In this document: positions 1 to 8,220 of the stretch, piece by piece
Position numbering within the stretch: the stretch's first letter is position 1
Layout: each line of letters begins with the position of its first letter
DNA from: an uncultured Alphaproteobacteria bacterium
GTDB lineage: Bacteria > Pseudomonadota > Alphaproteobacteria > Micropepsales > Micropepsaceae
Length of the DNA: 64,000 nucleotides
Direction of reading: 5' to 3'
NCBI GenBank assembly: GCA_902826695.1
Contig: CADEFU010000010.1
Span: 1 to 64,000 of the forward strand
The notes under the pieces: model-generated
Database searches by the model: none
Told to the model about the DNA's origin: nothing
The model's input: the letters and a program-made list of their open reading frames with translations, nothing else
Program-made: the position numbers and the translations under genes

Positions 1-60
1 CTCGAACCACCGACCTCCGGATCCACAATCCGGCGCTCTAACCAACTGAGCTACAACTGC
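1..60 (-). tRNA. tRNA-His (GTG), 3' end outside the window
   Basis: Read on the minus strand this is a tRNA D-arm (GCTCAGTTGG), an anticodon stem CCGGA/TCCGG around the loop TTGTGGA with anticodon GTG, a variable loop and the start of the T-arm (GGTTCGAG). The 3' acceptor strand lies beyond base 1. Counting back from the D-stem through TA at positions 8-9, the 7-base 5' acceptor strand is GCAGTTG, starting at base 60. The base before it (61) gives T, not G, so the usual histidine-specific G-1 does not seem to be encoded. A group of Alphaproteobacteria is known to lack G-1. Confidence 0.93.
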
Positions 61-343
61 ACGCGGGATCGGCGCTCAGGCGGCGCCCGAGCGGGTGCGG
101 AACCTAGTGCGGGCCTCCTGTGATTGCAAGTTGGGCCGGAAACTGCGGTTCGGGCAGGCAAGCTGCCGGATGAAGCGTGTGCGCGCGCGCCGCGAAGGCA
201 TCGCCGTAGCGTGTGTCTCTCGCGCACGCGCTTGGCGCGTAAACACCTTCTTAATGCGCCGTTTAACCCCGCCTTAAGCACGCGGCCGCAGAGTGAACGC
301 CGCATTAATCGAAATGAATTTGACGGCAAGGGGACTTAAGTCG
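61..343. other. intergenic region between tRNA-His and the outer-membrane protein gene
   Basis: This is the shared upstream region of the divergent tRNA-His and barrel-protein genes. I see no convincing gene; the short reading frames here lack a ribosome site and have no recognisable protein features. It must contain the two divergent promoters, but I could not pick out clear -35/-10 boxes by eye. Confidence 0.5.
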
Positions 344-1030
344 ATGCGTCTTACACTTACTTCGGCGGCAGTTGCGCTCGGCGCGCTCGCAGCCACCAGC
401 GTACCGGCGAGCGCCGGCAATTACGGCGTCGCCTATTTCGGCTTGCGCGGGTCGTACGTCGTCACCGACGACGGGTCGACGAGCGGCGCGCCAGGCGTCG
501 TGCTCTATAACTTCGACTACGATGAAACGTACGAGACCGGTTACGCGACGTCGGCGTTCCTTGGTTGGACGATCGGCGACAGCTTAAGGCTTGAGGTCGA
601 AGGCGGGTTTCGCAGCGCCGATCTCGACTCGGCAACGGTTGTTGTAGGTGACGGTGTGACTTACGTCGGCGGGGAAGTCGTCGATATCGGTAGCGACGTG
701 CAGATGGCCACGGCGATGATCAACTTCTACTACGACCTCGATCTCGACGCTTGGCTGGTGCCCTATTTCGGCGCGGGCGCGGGTGCCGCACAGGTCGAGT
801 ACAACGTCACGGAACCCGGTCTCATCTTCAGCGGCAACGATGAAGCATGGATCTTTGCCTATCAGCTGATGGCGGGTGTGACGTTTCCGATCTCCGAAGG
901 GTTCTCGATGTCGGTCGGTTATCGTTACTTCATGACCGAAGACTTCGACCGGACGGGCACGACGGGCCAAGTGTTCAAGACCGACATTACGCAACACAGC
1001 GTCGACGTCGGGGTGCAATTCGCGCTTTGA
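344..1030 (+). CDS. outer-membrane beta-barrel protein
   Basis: A 228-residue exported protein. The first ~23 residues are a signal peptide (basic MR, hydrophobic LTSAAVALGALAA, then a PASAG cleavage region). The rest is strongly amphipathic: alternating aromatic and polar residues with Gly-rich turns, e.g. FYYDLDLDAWLVPYFGAGAG and SVGYRYFMTEDF, ending in a hydrophobic strand QFAL. This matches small 8-strand barrels of the OmpW/opacity-protein type. The ATG at 344 is preferred over the upstream ATG at 293 because AAGGGG precedes it and the signal peptide starts there. It is a single gene followed by a hairpin terminator. The substrate, if any, cannot be told from the sequence. Confidence 0.8.
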   Translation: MRLTLTSAAVALGALAATSVPASAGNYGVAYFGLRGSYVVTDDGSTSGAPGVVLYNFDYDETYETGYATSAFLGWTIGDSLRLEVEGGFRSADLDSATVVVGDGVTYVGGEVVDIGSDVQMATAMINFYYDLDLDAWLVPYFGAGAGAAQVEYNVTEPGLIFSGNDEAWIFAYQLMAGVTFPISEGFSMSVGYRYFMTEDFDRTGTTGQVFKTDITQHSVDVGVQFAL

Positions 1031-1056
1031 GTTCCCCTGGGTAGGGGGCATCCGCC

Positions 1057-1096
1057 AAGGGCCGTCGGCGTCATTGCCGGCGGCCTTTGCGTTTTG
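1057..1096 (+). terminator. rho-independent terminator after the barrel gene
   Basis: A GC-rich hairpin GGCCGTCGGC / GCCGGCGGCC (one G-T wobble) with loop GTCATT is followed by a T-rich stretch TTTGCGTTTT. It sits 27 bases after the stop codon of the outer-membrane protein gene. Confidence 0.7.
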
Positions 1097-1124
1097 GGCT
1101 TGAAGCCGGTATCTCAGCGCCCCC

Positions 1125-1787
1125 ATGCCCGAGTACGATCTGTCTCAGACATCAGGACGTTTCGCCGCGCACGTCGATATGACGTTTCGCGACCACGCTT
1201 TCTTGCGCGTGTGGTGGCAGAACGCGCACTGGATCTCCGACGAGATGATGCGGGCCAATCAGCCGTGGCCGTTTCAAATTCGGCGATGGGCGCGTCAAGG
1301 GATCAAGACGATCGTCAATCTGCGTGGCGGCATGGGAACGAGCTTCCATCAGCTTGAGCGCGAGGCATGCGAGCGGGCTGGGATAAAGCTCGAGAACTGG
1401 ACCGTTACCTCGCGCGGCGCACCTACGGTCGAACAAGTGCGCGGTGCGAAGGAGCTGTTCGAGCGCATCGCCTACCCTGCCCTCATGCACTGCAAGTCGG
1501 GTGCGGATCGCGCGGGGTTGATGAGCGTGCTCTACCTGCACTTCCGCAAAGGCGAGCCGATCGACAAGGCCATGCGCATGCTGAGCCTTCGCTATGGTCA
1601 TGTGCGCCAGGGCAAGACCGGGATCATCGACACGTTCTTCGAACTCTATCTGGCGCAGGGCGCGCCGAAGGGGCTTTCGCTGATCGAGTGGATGGAGCGC
1701 GACTACGATCCGGTAAGGCTGAAAGACGCGTTCCGGTCGAGTTGGCTCGGCAACGTGGTCGTGGACAAGATTTTGAGGCGCGAATGA
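1125..1787 (+). CDS. cysteine phosphatase of the dual-specificity/tyrosine type
   Basis: A 220-residue cytoplasmic protein with the phosphatase signature HCKSGADRAG near residues 124-133: the nucleophilic Cys, and the Arg of the CX5R P-loop (C-KSGAD-R). The preceding IKTIVNLRGG stretch is the beta-strand typical of bacterial DSP-like phosphatases (the same superfamily as the DUF442/DSP-PTPase group). After the P-loop a helical region DKAMRMLSLRYGHVRQGKTGI is conserved in this type. Its stop codon overlaps the start of the next gene (ATGA), so the two are probably translated together. The substrate (phosphoprotein, phosphoinositide or other) is unknown. Confidence 0.82.
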   Translation: MPEYDLSQTSGRFAAHVDMTFRDHAFLRVWWQNAHWISDEMMRANQPWPFQIRRWARQGIKTIVNLRGGMGTSFHQLEREACERAGIKLENWTVTSRGAPTVEQVRGAKELFERIAYPALMHCKSGADRAGLMSVLYLHFRKGEPIDKAMRMLSLRYGHVRQGKTGIIDTFFELYLAQGAPKGLSLIEWMERDYDPVRLKDAFRSSWLGNVVVDKILRRE

Positions 1788-2686
1788 CGCACGAGATCCA
1801 GACTCGCTTCGTCAACGCCAATGGATTGACGTTTGAAATCGATCAGTGCGGGACCGGGCCTAAGTTCGCACTGCTGCTGCACGGATTTCCGGAGTCGAAG
1901 TATTCGTGGCGCTATCAGATGCCGCTGTTGGCCGAGAGCGGGTACACCGTCTGGGCGCCCAACATGCGCGGCTATGGGAAAACGTCGCGGCCGGCGAACG
2001 TGAGCGACTATCACGTCGACCATCTGGTCGCGGATGTGGCGGCGCTGATCGATGCCGCGAAGGGCAAAGATACGCTTTTGATGGCGCACGACTGGGGCGC
2101 GATCGTGGCGTGGCTCTTTGCCATCAAGAAGGCGCGTCCACTCGAGCGCCTCGTGATCATGAACGTACCGCATCCGGCGTGTATGGCACGCGAGTTGCGC
2201 ACGTGGGCGCAGCTGAAGAAATCTTGGTACGCGTTCTTCTTTCAGCTTCCGTGGCTGCCGGAATACGCATTGGGCCGGCAAAGCGCGAAGGCGATCGCGC
2301 GGGCATTCACGGACATGGCCGTCGATAAGGGCCGGTTTCCAGCGCGTGTCACCGACGAATACCGGCGATCGGCACAAGAGCCGGGCGCGCTCAAAGCGAT
2401 GGTGAACTACTACCGCGCGGCGATGCGAGCAGGCTCGCAGGCCATGAACCCGCAACCGGGAACCGTCGATGTCCCGACACTGATGATTTGGGGCGAAGAG
2501 GATGCGGCGCTCGGCAAGGCGACGACGCTGGGTACGGATCAGTATGTAAAGGACCTGACGTTGCGCTACTTGCCCGGCGTCTCGCACTGGGTCCAGCAGG
2601 AAGCACCCGAGACCGTAAACGCGATGATCGAGGCGTGGCTCAAGGGCGAGGCCGTTCCCATCGAAGGCGAGATCTTGGCGCGCTGA
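1784..2686 (+). CDS. alpha/beta hydrolase, epoxide hydrolase-like
   Basis: A 300-residue alpha/beta hydrolase. It has the oxyanion-hole motif HGFPE (~res 33-37), which is typical of soluble epoxide hydrolases, and a nucleophile elbow HDWGA (~97-101) in which the nucleophile is Asp rather than Ser. GEEDAAL supplies the acidic residue and GVSHWVQ the catalytic His. The cap region contains two conserved-looking tyrosine areas (FYRAA-type NYYRAAM and YRRS). The Asp nucleophile fits epoxide hydrolase or haloalkane dehalogenase; HGFPE favours epoxide hydrolase. The start at 1784 overlaps the phosphatase stop (ATGA). The longer open frame upstream is just the shadow of the phosphatase gene. Confidence 0.82.
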   Translation: MTHEIQTRFVNANGLTFEIDQCGTGPKFALLLHGFPESKYSWRYQMPLLAESGYTVWAPNMRGYGKTSRPANVSDYHVDHLVADVAALIDAAKGKDTLLMAHDWGAIVAWLFAIKKARPLERLVIMNVPHPACMARELRTWAQLKKSWYAFFFQLPWLPEYALGRQSAKAIARAFTDMAVDKGRFPARVTDEYRRSAQEPGALKAMVNYYRAAMRAGSQAMNPQPGTVDVPTLMIWGEEDAALGKATTLGTDQYVKDLTLRYLPGVSHWVQQEAPETVNAMIEAWLKGEAVPIEGEILAR

Positions 2687-2688
2687 GC

Positions 2689-3384
2689 CTAGTTGGGCGG
2701 GGCGCCCATGTAGCCCGCCGCGAGAAAGGCGATGAGTTCGCACCGGATGGTTTCAAGCGGCGTACCTGTCGCCACTTCGGGCAGCGGCATGCCTTTTGGA
2801 ATGCGCCCCGATTGCACTGCGGCCAGCATCACCATGGTTTGCTGCGTGGCCGCGCGCACGAAGGCCATGCGCCAGAAGCGGCGCTGAAGATCGGGCTCCG
2901 GGTGCGCGTTGTTGAGCGCTTCGGCGAAGCGGACAAACAATTTCATGGTGCTTTCCGGCGGCGCGAGCTCATCGGCCTGCGGTTCGGAGGGAATGCGCGA
3001 GATCAAGCGGATGAAGTGCTGCCATTGCGTGCCGCCGCTCGCGAGGCGGACGACGGGCGTGATCATCGCGTCGATGATTTCAAGCACCGTGGGCGTGCGG
3101 TTCTCAGCGGCGGCGCGTGCTTCGACGTCGTCCAACGCCGCACTGCGGCCGTCGTCGAGCTTGAACGCACGGCGCTCAATGACTTTGCGGATCAGGTTTT
3201 CTTTGGTGTCGAAGTGATAGTTCACCGCGGCGACGTTCACTTCAGCCTTGTCGGTGATATTGCGGACGGACGTCGCTGCGACACCCTTTTCCGCGAAGAG
3301 CTGCTCAGCCGCATCTAGAATGCGGTTCATCGTATTGTCGGAGGCGCCCGATGACTCGCGAAGCGTCGGTTCAACTTTGACCAT
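2689..3384 (-). CDS. TetR-family transcriptional regulator (PsrA/CerR-like)
   Basis: A 231-residue repressor-type protein. The N-terminal HTH (~res 20-65) includes RILDAAEQLFAEKG, TSVRNITDKAEVN and VAAVNYHFDTKENL, the classic TetR DNA-binding helices. The C-terminal part, with ERRAFKLDD and a long helical ligand domain, resembles the PsrA-like group, which in other bacteria senses fatty acyl ligands. It is divergently transcribed from the MaoC hydratase gene, and the 114-base gap between them holds a TTGCACTGCACAA palindrome. Regulation of the hydratase by this protein is inferred from position. The internal ATG at MNRILDAAEQ (residue 19) is an alternative start. Confidence 0.85.
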   Translation of the reverse strand: MVKVEPTLRESSGASDNTMNRILDAAEQLFAEKGVAATSVRNITDKAEVNVAAVNYHFDTKENLIRKVIERRAFKLDDGRSAALDDVEARAAAENRTPTVLEIIDAMITPVVRLASGGTQWQHFIRLISRIPSEPQADELAPPESTMKLFVRFAEALNNAHPEPDLQRRFWRMAFVRAATQQTMVMLAAVQSGRIPKGMPLPEVATGTPLETIRCELIAFLAAGYMGAPPN

Positions 3385-3435
3385 GTCAGAGCGGAATCAT
3401 AGTGCACGCCACACAGTTCACAAGCGCAATCGCTA

Positions 3436-3448
3436 TTGCACTGCACAA
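3436..3448. promoter_or_regulatory. TTGCAnnGCACAA palindromic operator candidate upstream of the hydratase
   Basis: The sequence TTGCACTGCACAA (TGCA-C-TGCA core) lies in the divergent gap between the TetR gene and the hydratase, 50 bases before the hydratase ATG. The same 13-base pattern precedes ccr and mcd elsewhere in the window. It resembles PhaR-type sites known from PHA genes in Alphaproteobacteria. The regulator assignment is inferred. Confidence 0.5.
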
Positions 3449-3498
3449 GCGTCTGCGCTTTGGTTCGAGCCAAATTCGTTAACGAATGGAGTCTGCCA

Positions 3499-4353
3499 AT
3501 GCCTGTGACTTACGACGGCCTTATGTCCTTACGCTCGGAAGGCGACGTGTTCTCCTACGGCGATAGAGAGACGATGCTCTATGCACTTGGCGTGGGAATG
3601 GGGCGTGACCCTATGGACGAGAACGAGTTGCCGTTCGTTTATGAGAACGGCCTCAAGACTGTCCCCACGATGGCGTCGGTCATCGCGTGGGGACAGCGTA
3701 CGATCGGGCAAGCGGGCATCAACTACTTAATGGTCGTGCATGGCGAGCAGCGGTTGACGGTACATAAGCCCCTGCCATCTTCGGCAAGTATCGTTGCGGA
3801 TGAGCGCGTGATCGCCGCAGTAGACAAAGGCGCAGGCAAGGGCGCGCTCATCTACACGGAGAAGGTCATCCGGTTGAAGGATACGAACGAGAAGCTCTGC
3901 ACGGTGGGCGGCACGATCTTCGCCCGCGGGGACGGCGGGTTCGGCGGACCCTCCACCGGCGGGCCAGAACCGCATGCGATGCCGGAGCGCAAGGCGGACG
4001 TGGCATGCGAAACGGATACACGGGTGGATCAAGCGCTGCTCTATCGCCTATCGGGGGATCGCAATCCGCTGCATTCGGACCCGAAGATCGCGAAGATGGC
4101 GGGCTTTCCACGACCGATCCTGCATGGGCTCTGCAGCTATGGGACGGCGTGCCGGGCGGTTTTGAAGACGATTTGCAACTACGACCACACGCTGATCGCA
4201 GGCTTCGACGTGCGCTTCTCGGCGCCGGTGTTTCCCGGTGAGACGATCGTGACGGAGATGTGGAAGGATGGGAACGTGGTGTCGTTCCGCTCGAAGGTGA
4301 AGGAACGCGACGTCGTCGTGCTCAACAACGGCAAATGCACGCTGACACACTAG
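3499..4353 (+). CDS. MaoC-like (R)-specific enoyl-CoA hydratase 2
   Basis: A 284-residue two-hotdog protein. The N-terminal half has the YALGVGMGRDP and FVYENGLKTVPTMASV motifs of hydratase-2 N-domains. The C-terminal MaoC domain carries the hydratase signature YRLSGDRNPLHSDP followed by AGFPRPILHGLCSYG, with the catalytic Asp and His. The family hydrates trans-2-enoyl-CoA to (R)-3-hydroxyacyl-CoA, linking beta-oxidation with PHA synthesis or bile-acid/steroid-type side-chain oxidation. ATG 3499 is chosen because the hotdog domain begins there; the upstream in-frame extension (from 3436) contains the operator palindrome. The gene overlaps the downstream methyltransferase by 19 bases. Confidence 0.88.
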   Translation: MPVTYDGLMSLRSEGDVFSYGDRETMLYALGVGMGRDPMDENELPFVYENGLKTVPTMASVIAWGQRTIGQAGINYLMVVHGEQRLTVHKPLPSSASIVADERVIAAVDKGAGKGALIYTEKVIRLKDTNEKLCTVGGTIFARGDGGFGGPSTGGPEPHAMPERKADVACETDTRVDQALLYRLSGDRNPLHSDPKIAKMAGFPRPILHGLCSYGTACRAVLKTICNYDHTLIAGFDVRFSAPVFPGETIVTEMWKDGNVVSFRSKVKERDVVVLNNGKCTLTH

Positions 4354-5432
4354 GACCCGATCCGCTGGGCGAGGCGGCGGCGTTGATCGAGGCGGGGCGT
4401 GCGGCCGATGTGGTTGCACGCGCCAACGCTATGATTGAGGCCGGCCGTGGCGGCGTGCTCACGCGCGTTGCGCTCGGGCGGGCGCTTGTAGCCTTGGGGC
4501 GGGCCGGAGAAGCGGTCGAGGCGCTGCGCGAGGCGAGCCTGCTTTCGCCGAACACGACGGAGGTCGTGCTTGGGTTCGGCGAGGCGCTGGCTGCGTCGGG
4601 TGCTCTGCCGACAGCGATTGCGGAGTTCCAGCGGGCGGCACGTTTGTCGCCTGACGACGGGCGGCCGCACTGGGAGATCGCGAAACTGTGGCTTGCGGCG
4701 GGCGAGCCGGGCAAGGCCGAGGCTTCCGCGACGCTTGCGCAAACGCTCGGCGGTGTCGATGAGGCCCGCGTTGCGGCTTTGCAGGGCGATGCGCAGCGCA
4801 TGCGCGAGGCGGCGCGTGCGGATGCTGGCTATGTGCGCCATCTGTTCGATCAGTTTGCATCCGACTACGACACGCGGATGCGGGGACGGCTCGGCTATGC
4901 GGCACCGGGGATTCTGCGCGACCTGGCTGGGCTGTTGATCGATCCGGCGGCGCGGTTCGACATTCTCGATCTGGGGTGCGGGACGGGATTGAGCGGCATT
5001 GCGTTCAAACCGATCGCGCGCAGGCTTCTTGGTGCCGATCTTTCGCCAAAGATGCTGGACCAAGCGCGTAGGTTGAAGATCTACGACGCGCTGTTGGAGG
5101 CCGACGTCGAGGCTCTGCCGGAAGCTGCAGCCGGACCCTTCGACATTATCGTTGCTGCCGACGTGCTCGTTTATCTTGGTGCGTTGGACAAGCTATTCGC
5201 GGGCGTGCGAACGCGGTTGAAGCCGGATGGACTTTGGCTCTTCACCACGGAGCAGAGCGCGAACGAGAATTTCTGTTTGGGTGAGAAGCGGCGTTACCGG
5301 CACAGCGAGCGCTACCTGCGTGAGCAGGCGGAGCGCCAAGGGTTCGATGTTGCGAGCCTGATCGAGTGCGTTACACGCTATGAAGCGGGTGTGGCCGTTC
5401 CCAGCTGGGCGGCCGCGTTTCGCGCGCGCTAA
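4335..5432 (+). CDS. TPR-containing class I SAM-dependent methyltransferase
   Basis: A 365-residue protein. The first ~150 residues are Ala/Leu-rich TPR-like helical pairs (RVALGRALVALGRAGEAVEA, AIAEFQRAARLSPDDGRPHW). The linker HLFDQFASDYDTRM...LGYAAP is typical of a family of methyltransferases with N-terminal TPRs. The Rossmann domain contains motif I LDLGCGTGLSG (~res 210-220), LLGADLSPKMLDQA (motif II region) and DIIVAADVLVYLG. The acceptor substrate is not known. The start at 4335 lies inside the hydratase gene, which implies translational coupling. Confidence 0.82.
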   Translation: MHADTLGPDPLGEAAALIEAGRAADVVARANAMIEAGRGGVLTRVALGRALVALGRAGEAVEALREASLLSPNTTEVVLGFGEALAASGALPTAIAEFQRAARLSPDDGRPHWEIAKLWLAAGEPGKAEASATLAQTLGGVDEARVAALQGDAQRMREAARADAGYVRHLFDQFASDYDTRMRGRLGYAAPGILRDLAGLLIDPAARFDILDLGCGTGLSGIAFKPIARRLLGADLSPKMLDQARRLKIYDALLEADVEALPEAAAGPFDIIVAADVLVYLGALDKLFAGVRTRLKPDGLWLFTTEQSANENFCLGEKRRYRHSERYLREQAERQGFDVASLIECVTRYEAGVAVPSWAAAFRAR

Positions 5433-5605
5433 TCCGCTAGCCGCGCTAACTAAGCAACTGTAAAGCCCTTTGAGTCTGGCGGGTTTGACGGGGTTCCGCC
5501 TTGGAAACCATGGTCTTATGATCCGGACTTCGGCGTGGCTTTGTGGCGCCAAATTGGGGTATAGACCCCCTCCTCCATCGTTTCTGGGTTGTTTTCGAGG
5601 TCGTC

Positions 5606-6148
5606 ATGCGGGTTTTGATGTTTGGGGCAGTTTCGGTCGTTCTGGCGGGGGTTGCTTTTGCTGCAGCCAGCGACGGCAAGCCGGCGAAACCTTTGGATGT
5701 TCGCAAGATACTCAATGAAACATGCGGTGGGGCGCCGTACGGCATGGTTGAGCTGAACGGCACGACCGCGTCGAAAGTCGAACTTGAAGATGCGAAGTTT
5801 CAGGTGACCTCGTTCATAACGCAGGCCGATGTCTATCAAGAGTGCGTCGTAAAACTCACGAACACGTATGAGAAGAGGCTCACGGAGTCCGACATCCGCC
5901 TTCTGGCGACAGCGCTGAAAGTCAGTCAGGACGAGAAGGAAGCCGTTGGCGCTGCCTTCAACAATGCCGTTTGCGAATACAATGCCGCCAACAAGATCCC
6001 GGATCCCGACTGCAAGAACGGCAAGTGGATCGCAAAGACGGTCGATCAAGTGGTAAGCGGCAAGCCTGCGGCCAAACCGGCGGCGGCACCGAAGCCGCCG
6101 GCGAAGCCGACCACGCCTGCAGCAACAACCGCACCGAAGACGCCGTAA
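5606..6148 (+). CDS. secreted hypothetical protein with Pro/Ala-rich tail
   Basis: A 180-residue protein with a clear signal peptide (MRVLMFGAVSVVLAGVAFAAAS). The mature part has four cysteines (TCGGAPYG, ECVVKL, VCEYNA, DCKNG), which could form two disulfides in the periplasm. The last ~35 residues are low-complexity K/P/A/T (repeats of KPAA, APK, PTTPAA) and look like a cell-envelope linker or disordered tail. I do not recognise a named family. The ATG at 5606 is preferred because the signal peptide starts there. Confidence 0.6.
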   Translation: MRVLMFGAVSVVLAGVAFAAASDGKPAKPLDVRKILNETCGGAPYGMVELNGTTASKVELEDAKFQVTSFITQADVYQECVVKLTNTYEKRLTESDIRLLATALKVSQDEKEAVGAAFNNAVCEYNAANKIPDPDCKNGKWIAKTVDQVVSGKPAAKPAAAPKPPAKPTTPAATTAPKTP

Positions 6149-6291
6149 GCCACCAAACGGGCCGATTTCTTCTGCGCCTGCGGCGGAAGGCCGCCAGGTC
6201 CGGCTCAGCGCGCCGCAAGATTGCCACGAACACGCCCAGGCGCAGGCGCATTTGAGCACGAGGCTTCCTCCACCCCGAAGGAGAGAAGCCA

Positions 6292-8022
6292 GTGATCCGT
6301 TTAGCCCCGCAATCCCATGTCCCGTTCCGCCAAGCGCTGAGTTCTTCGGCGGCAATCGCCGCGCTTCTTGTCGGTGTGCTGCTGCTTGCCGGATGCGAGC
6401 AGAGAGAAACGGCGGACGCCGACGCAAAGAAGCCGGCCGAGCAGAAAGCAATCGCCGATCAGGACGCGGCTGCGGATGTCGCCGCTGCGCCCGCGACCGA
6501 AAATCTTCGCGGGTTCGCGACGGTGCCGCCGCCTCCGCCGCGGCCGCTGGCTTCGCCTGAGGTGCGCGACAAGTTTCCGGATGCGAAGCCCAATCCGGTG
6601 AAGCTCGTCAGCGAAGAGCCGGTCTCGACGTTTTCGGCCGATGTCGACACGTCGTCTTACGCGGTGGTGCGGAAGTTCCTGAACGATGGCGCCCTGCCGC
6701 CGGCGGACGCGGTGCGCATCGAGGAGATGGTGAACTATTTCGACTATTCCTATCCGCTGCCCGAGAGCAGGGCGCAGCCGTTCCGGCCTGCCGTTGCGGT
6801 TTATCAAACACCGTGGAACCCGGACACACAGATCGTTCATATCGGTATCAAAGGCTTCGACATTCAGCGCAGTGAGCGACCGTCGGCGAACCTCGTCTTC
6901 CTGCTCGACGTTTCCGGATCAATGGATGAGCCCAACAAGCTTCCGCTTGTTAAGAAGGCAATGCGGATGCTGGTGAACGAGATGGACGAGAAGGATCGCG
7001 TGTCGATCGTCGTCTATGCCGGTGCGGCGGGCACGGTTCTCGAGCCGACGCCGGGCACGGAGAAGGGCAAGATCTTGGCTGCGATCGACGAACTGTCGCC
7101 CGGCGGTTCGACCGCGGGCGCCGAGGGCATCCGCCAAGCCTATCAGCTGGCGCGGTCGAGCTTCATCAAGAACGGCGTCAATCGCGTGATCTTGGCAACC
7201 GACGGCGACTTCAATGTCGGGATCACGGATCCGAACCAGCTTGAGGATTTCGTCGCGCGCGAGCGGGAGAGCGGCGTGACGCTGACTTGTCTTGGGTTCG
7301 GCACGGGCAACTACAACGATGCCTTGATGCAAAAGCTGGCTCAGAAGGGCAACGGGAATGCCGCTTTCATCGACACGGTCAACGAAGCGCGCAAGGTGCT
7401 GGTCGAACAGATCGGCGGCACTTTGTTCACGATCGCCAAGGACGTGAAGTTTCAGATCGAGTTCAACCCGGCACGGGTGAGCGAGTATCGGCTCGTCGGC
7501 TACGAGACGCGGCTGCTGAACCGCGAAGACTTCAACAACGACAAGGTGGATGCGGGCGACATCGGCGCGGGGCACAGCGTGACCGCGCTTTACGAAATCG
7601 TTCCGGCCGGCTCAAACGGGCATTTGATGGATCCGCTGCGCTATCAGTCGAAGACGCCTGCCGCGCCGACGAGTTCGACTGGCGAAATCGCCTTCCTGCG
7701 CATGCGCTATAAGCTGCCGGCCGAGACGCAGAGCCGGTTGATCGAGCGTCCGGTGACGGATCGCGACAAGGTGCAAGACGTTGCGCGTGCGGGCGATGAC
7801 TTGCGTTTTGCAGTGGCGGTCGCCGGGTTTGGGCAGTTGCTGCGCAACGACCCTTACATGAAGCACTTTGGCTATGACGATGTTGCCGAGCTTGCGGGTG
7901 GAGCGAAGGGTAAGGATCCGTTCGGCTATCGCGGCGAGTTCATACAGATGGTGAAGCTGGCGGCGGCGCTGCCGGCGATCCCGACGCTCGATCAAAACGG
8001 GCTGGGCGGGCCGGATCAGTGA
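6292..8022 (+). CDS. von Willebrand factor A lipoprotein, YfbK-like
   Basis: A 576-residue lipoprotein. The lipobox LLLAGC at ~res 30-35 follows a hydrophobic helix. A Pro-rich linker (PPPPPRPL) leads to the YfbK-type N-domain (EPVSTFSADVDTSSYAVVRKFL, EEMVNYFDYSYP). A VWA domain follows with an intact MIDAS: DVSGSMDE (DxSxS), GGSTAGAEG (Thr) and ATDGDFNVG (Asp). The C-terminal ~170 residues (FNPARVSEYRLVGYE, IGAGHSVTALYEI) match the DUF3520 tail usual in this family. The start is GTG with AAGGAGA seven bases upstream. The role in the periplasm is not established for the family. Confidence 0.87.
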   Translation: MIRLAPQSHVPFRQALSSSAAIAALLVGVLLLAGCEQRETADADAKKPAEQKAIADQDAAADVAAAPATENLRGFATVPPPPPRPLASPEVRDKFPDAKPNPVKLVSEEPVSTFSADVDTSSYAVVRKFLNDGALPPADAVRIEEMVNYFDYSYPLPESRAQPFRPAVAVYQTPWNPDTQIVHIGIKGFDIQRSERPSANLVFLLDVSGSMDEPNKLPLVKKAMRMLVNEMDEKDRVSIVVYAGAAGTVLEPTPGTEKGKILAAIDELSPGGSTAGAEGIRQAYQLARSSFIKNGVNRVILATDGDFNVGITDPNQLEDFVARERESGVTLTCLGFGTGNYNDALMQKLAQKGNGNAAFIDTVNEARKVLVEQIGGTLFTIAKDVKFQIEFNPARVSEYRLVGYETRLLNREDFNNDKVDAGDIGAGHSVTALYEIVPAGSNGHLMDPLRYQSKTPAAPTSSTGEIAFLRMRYKLPAETQSRLIERPVTDRDKVQDVARAGDDLRFAVAVAGFGQLLRNDPYMKHFGYDDVAELAGGAKGKDPFGYRGEFIQMVKLAAALPAIPTLDQNGLGGPDQ

Positions 8023-8069
8023 CCGTTGCGGGCGCGCTTAGTGACGGGGGCGCTCCGCCGGTGAAGTAA

Positions 8070-8112
8070 GATTCACCACAAAGACACGAAGAACACGAAG
8101 CAGGCACGAAGA
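8070..8112. repeat. dispersed CACAAAGACACGAAG-type repeat
   Basis: TTCACCACAAAGACACGAAG and the following AACACGAAG and GGCACGAAG units form a short run of near-repeats. Very similar ACCACAAAGACACAAAG-type intergenic sequences are common in unrelated bacterial genomes; I recognise the pattern from memory and not from a search. It sits between two convergent genes. Confidence 0.45.
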
Positions 8113-8171
8113 GGAAGGAAAGGCGCTTCGCGCCAGGGAGGGTGGATGCTCACTTCTTTCCCTCAAATAAC

Positions 8172-8197
8172 AAAGGGCGGCCGATTGGCCGCCCCTT
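8172..8197 (-). terminator. terminator of the autotransporter gene
   Basis: A perfect 8-bp stem GGGCGGCC / GGCCGCCC with loop GATT. On the minus strand it is followed by TTTGTTATTT, as expected for a rho-independent terminator 24 bases past the autotransporter stop. On the plus strand it may also stop the vWA gene, though the T-run there is weak. Confidence 0.75.
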
Positions 8198-8220
8198 CTG
8201 ATTCCTCGCCTGTGCTTGCG

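Noticed and set aside
1367..1783. N-terminal extension of the epoxide hydrolase-like gene
   Set aside because: The region is the shadow of the phosphatase gene in another frame. The ATGA overlap at 1784 gives a better start.
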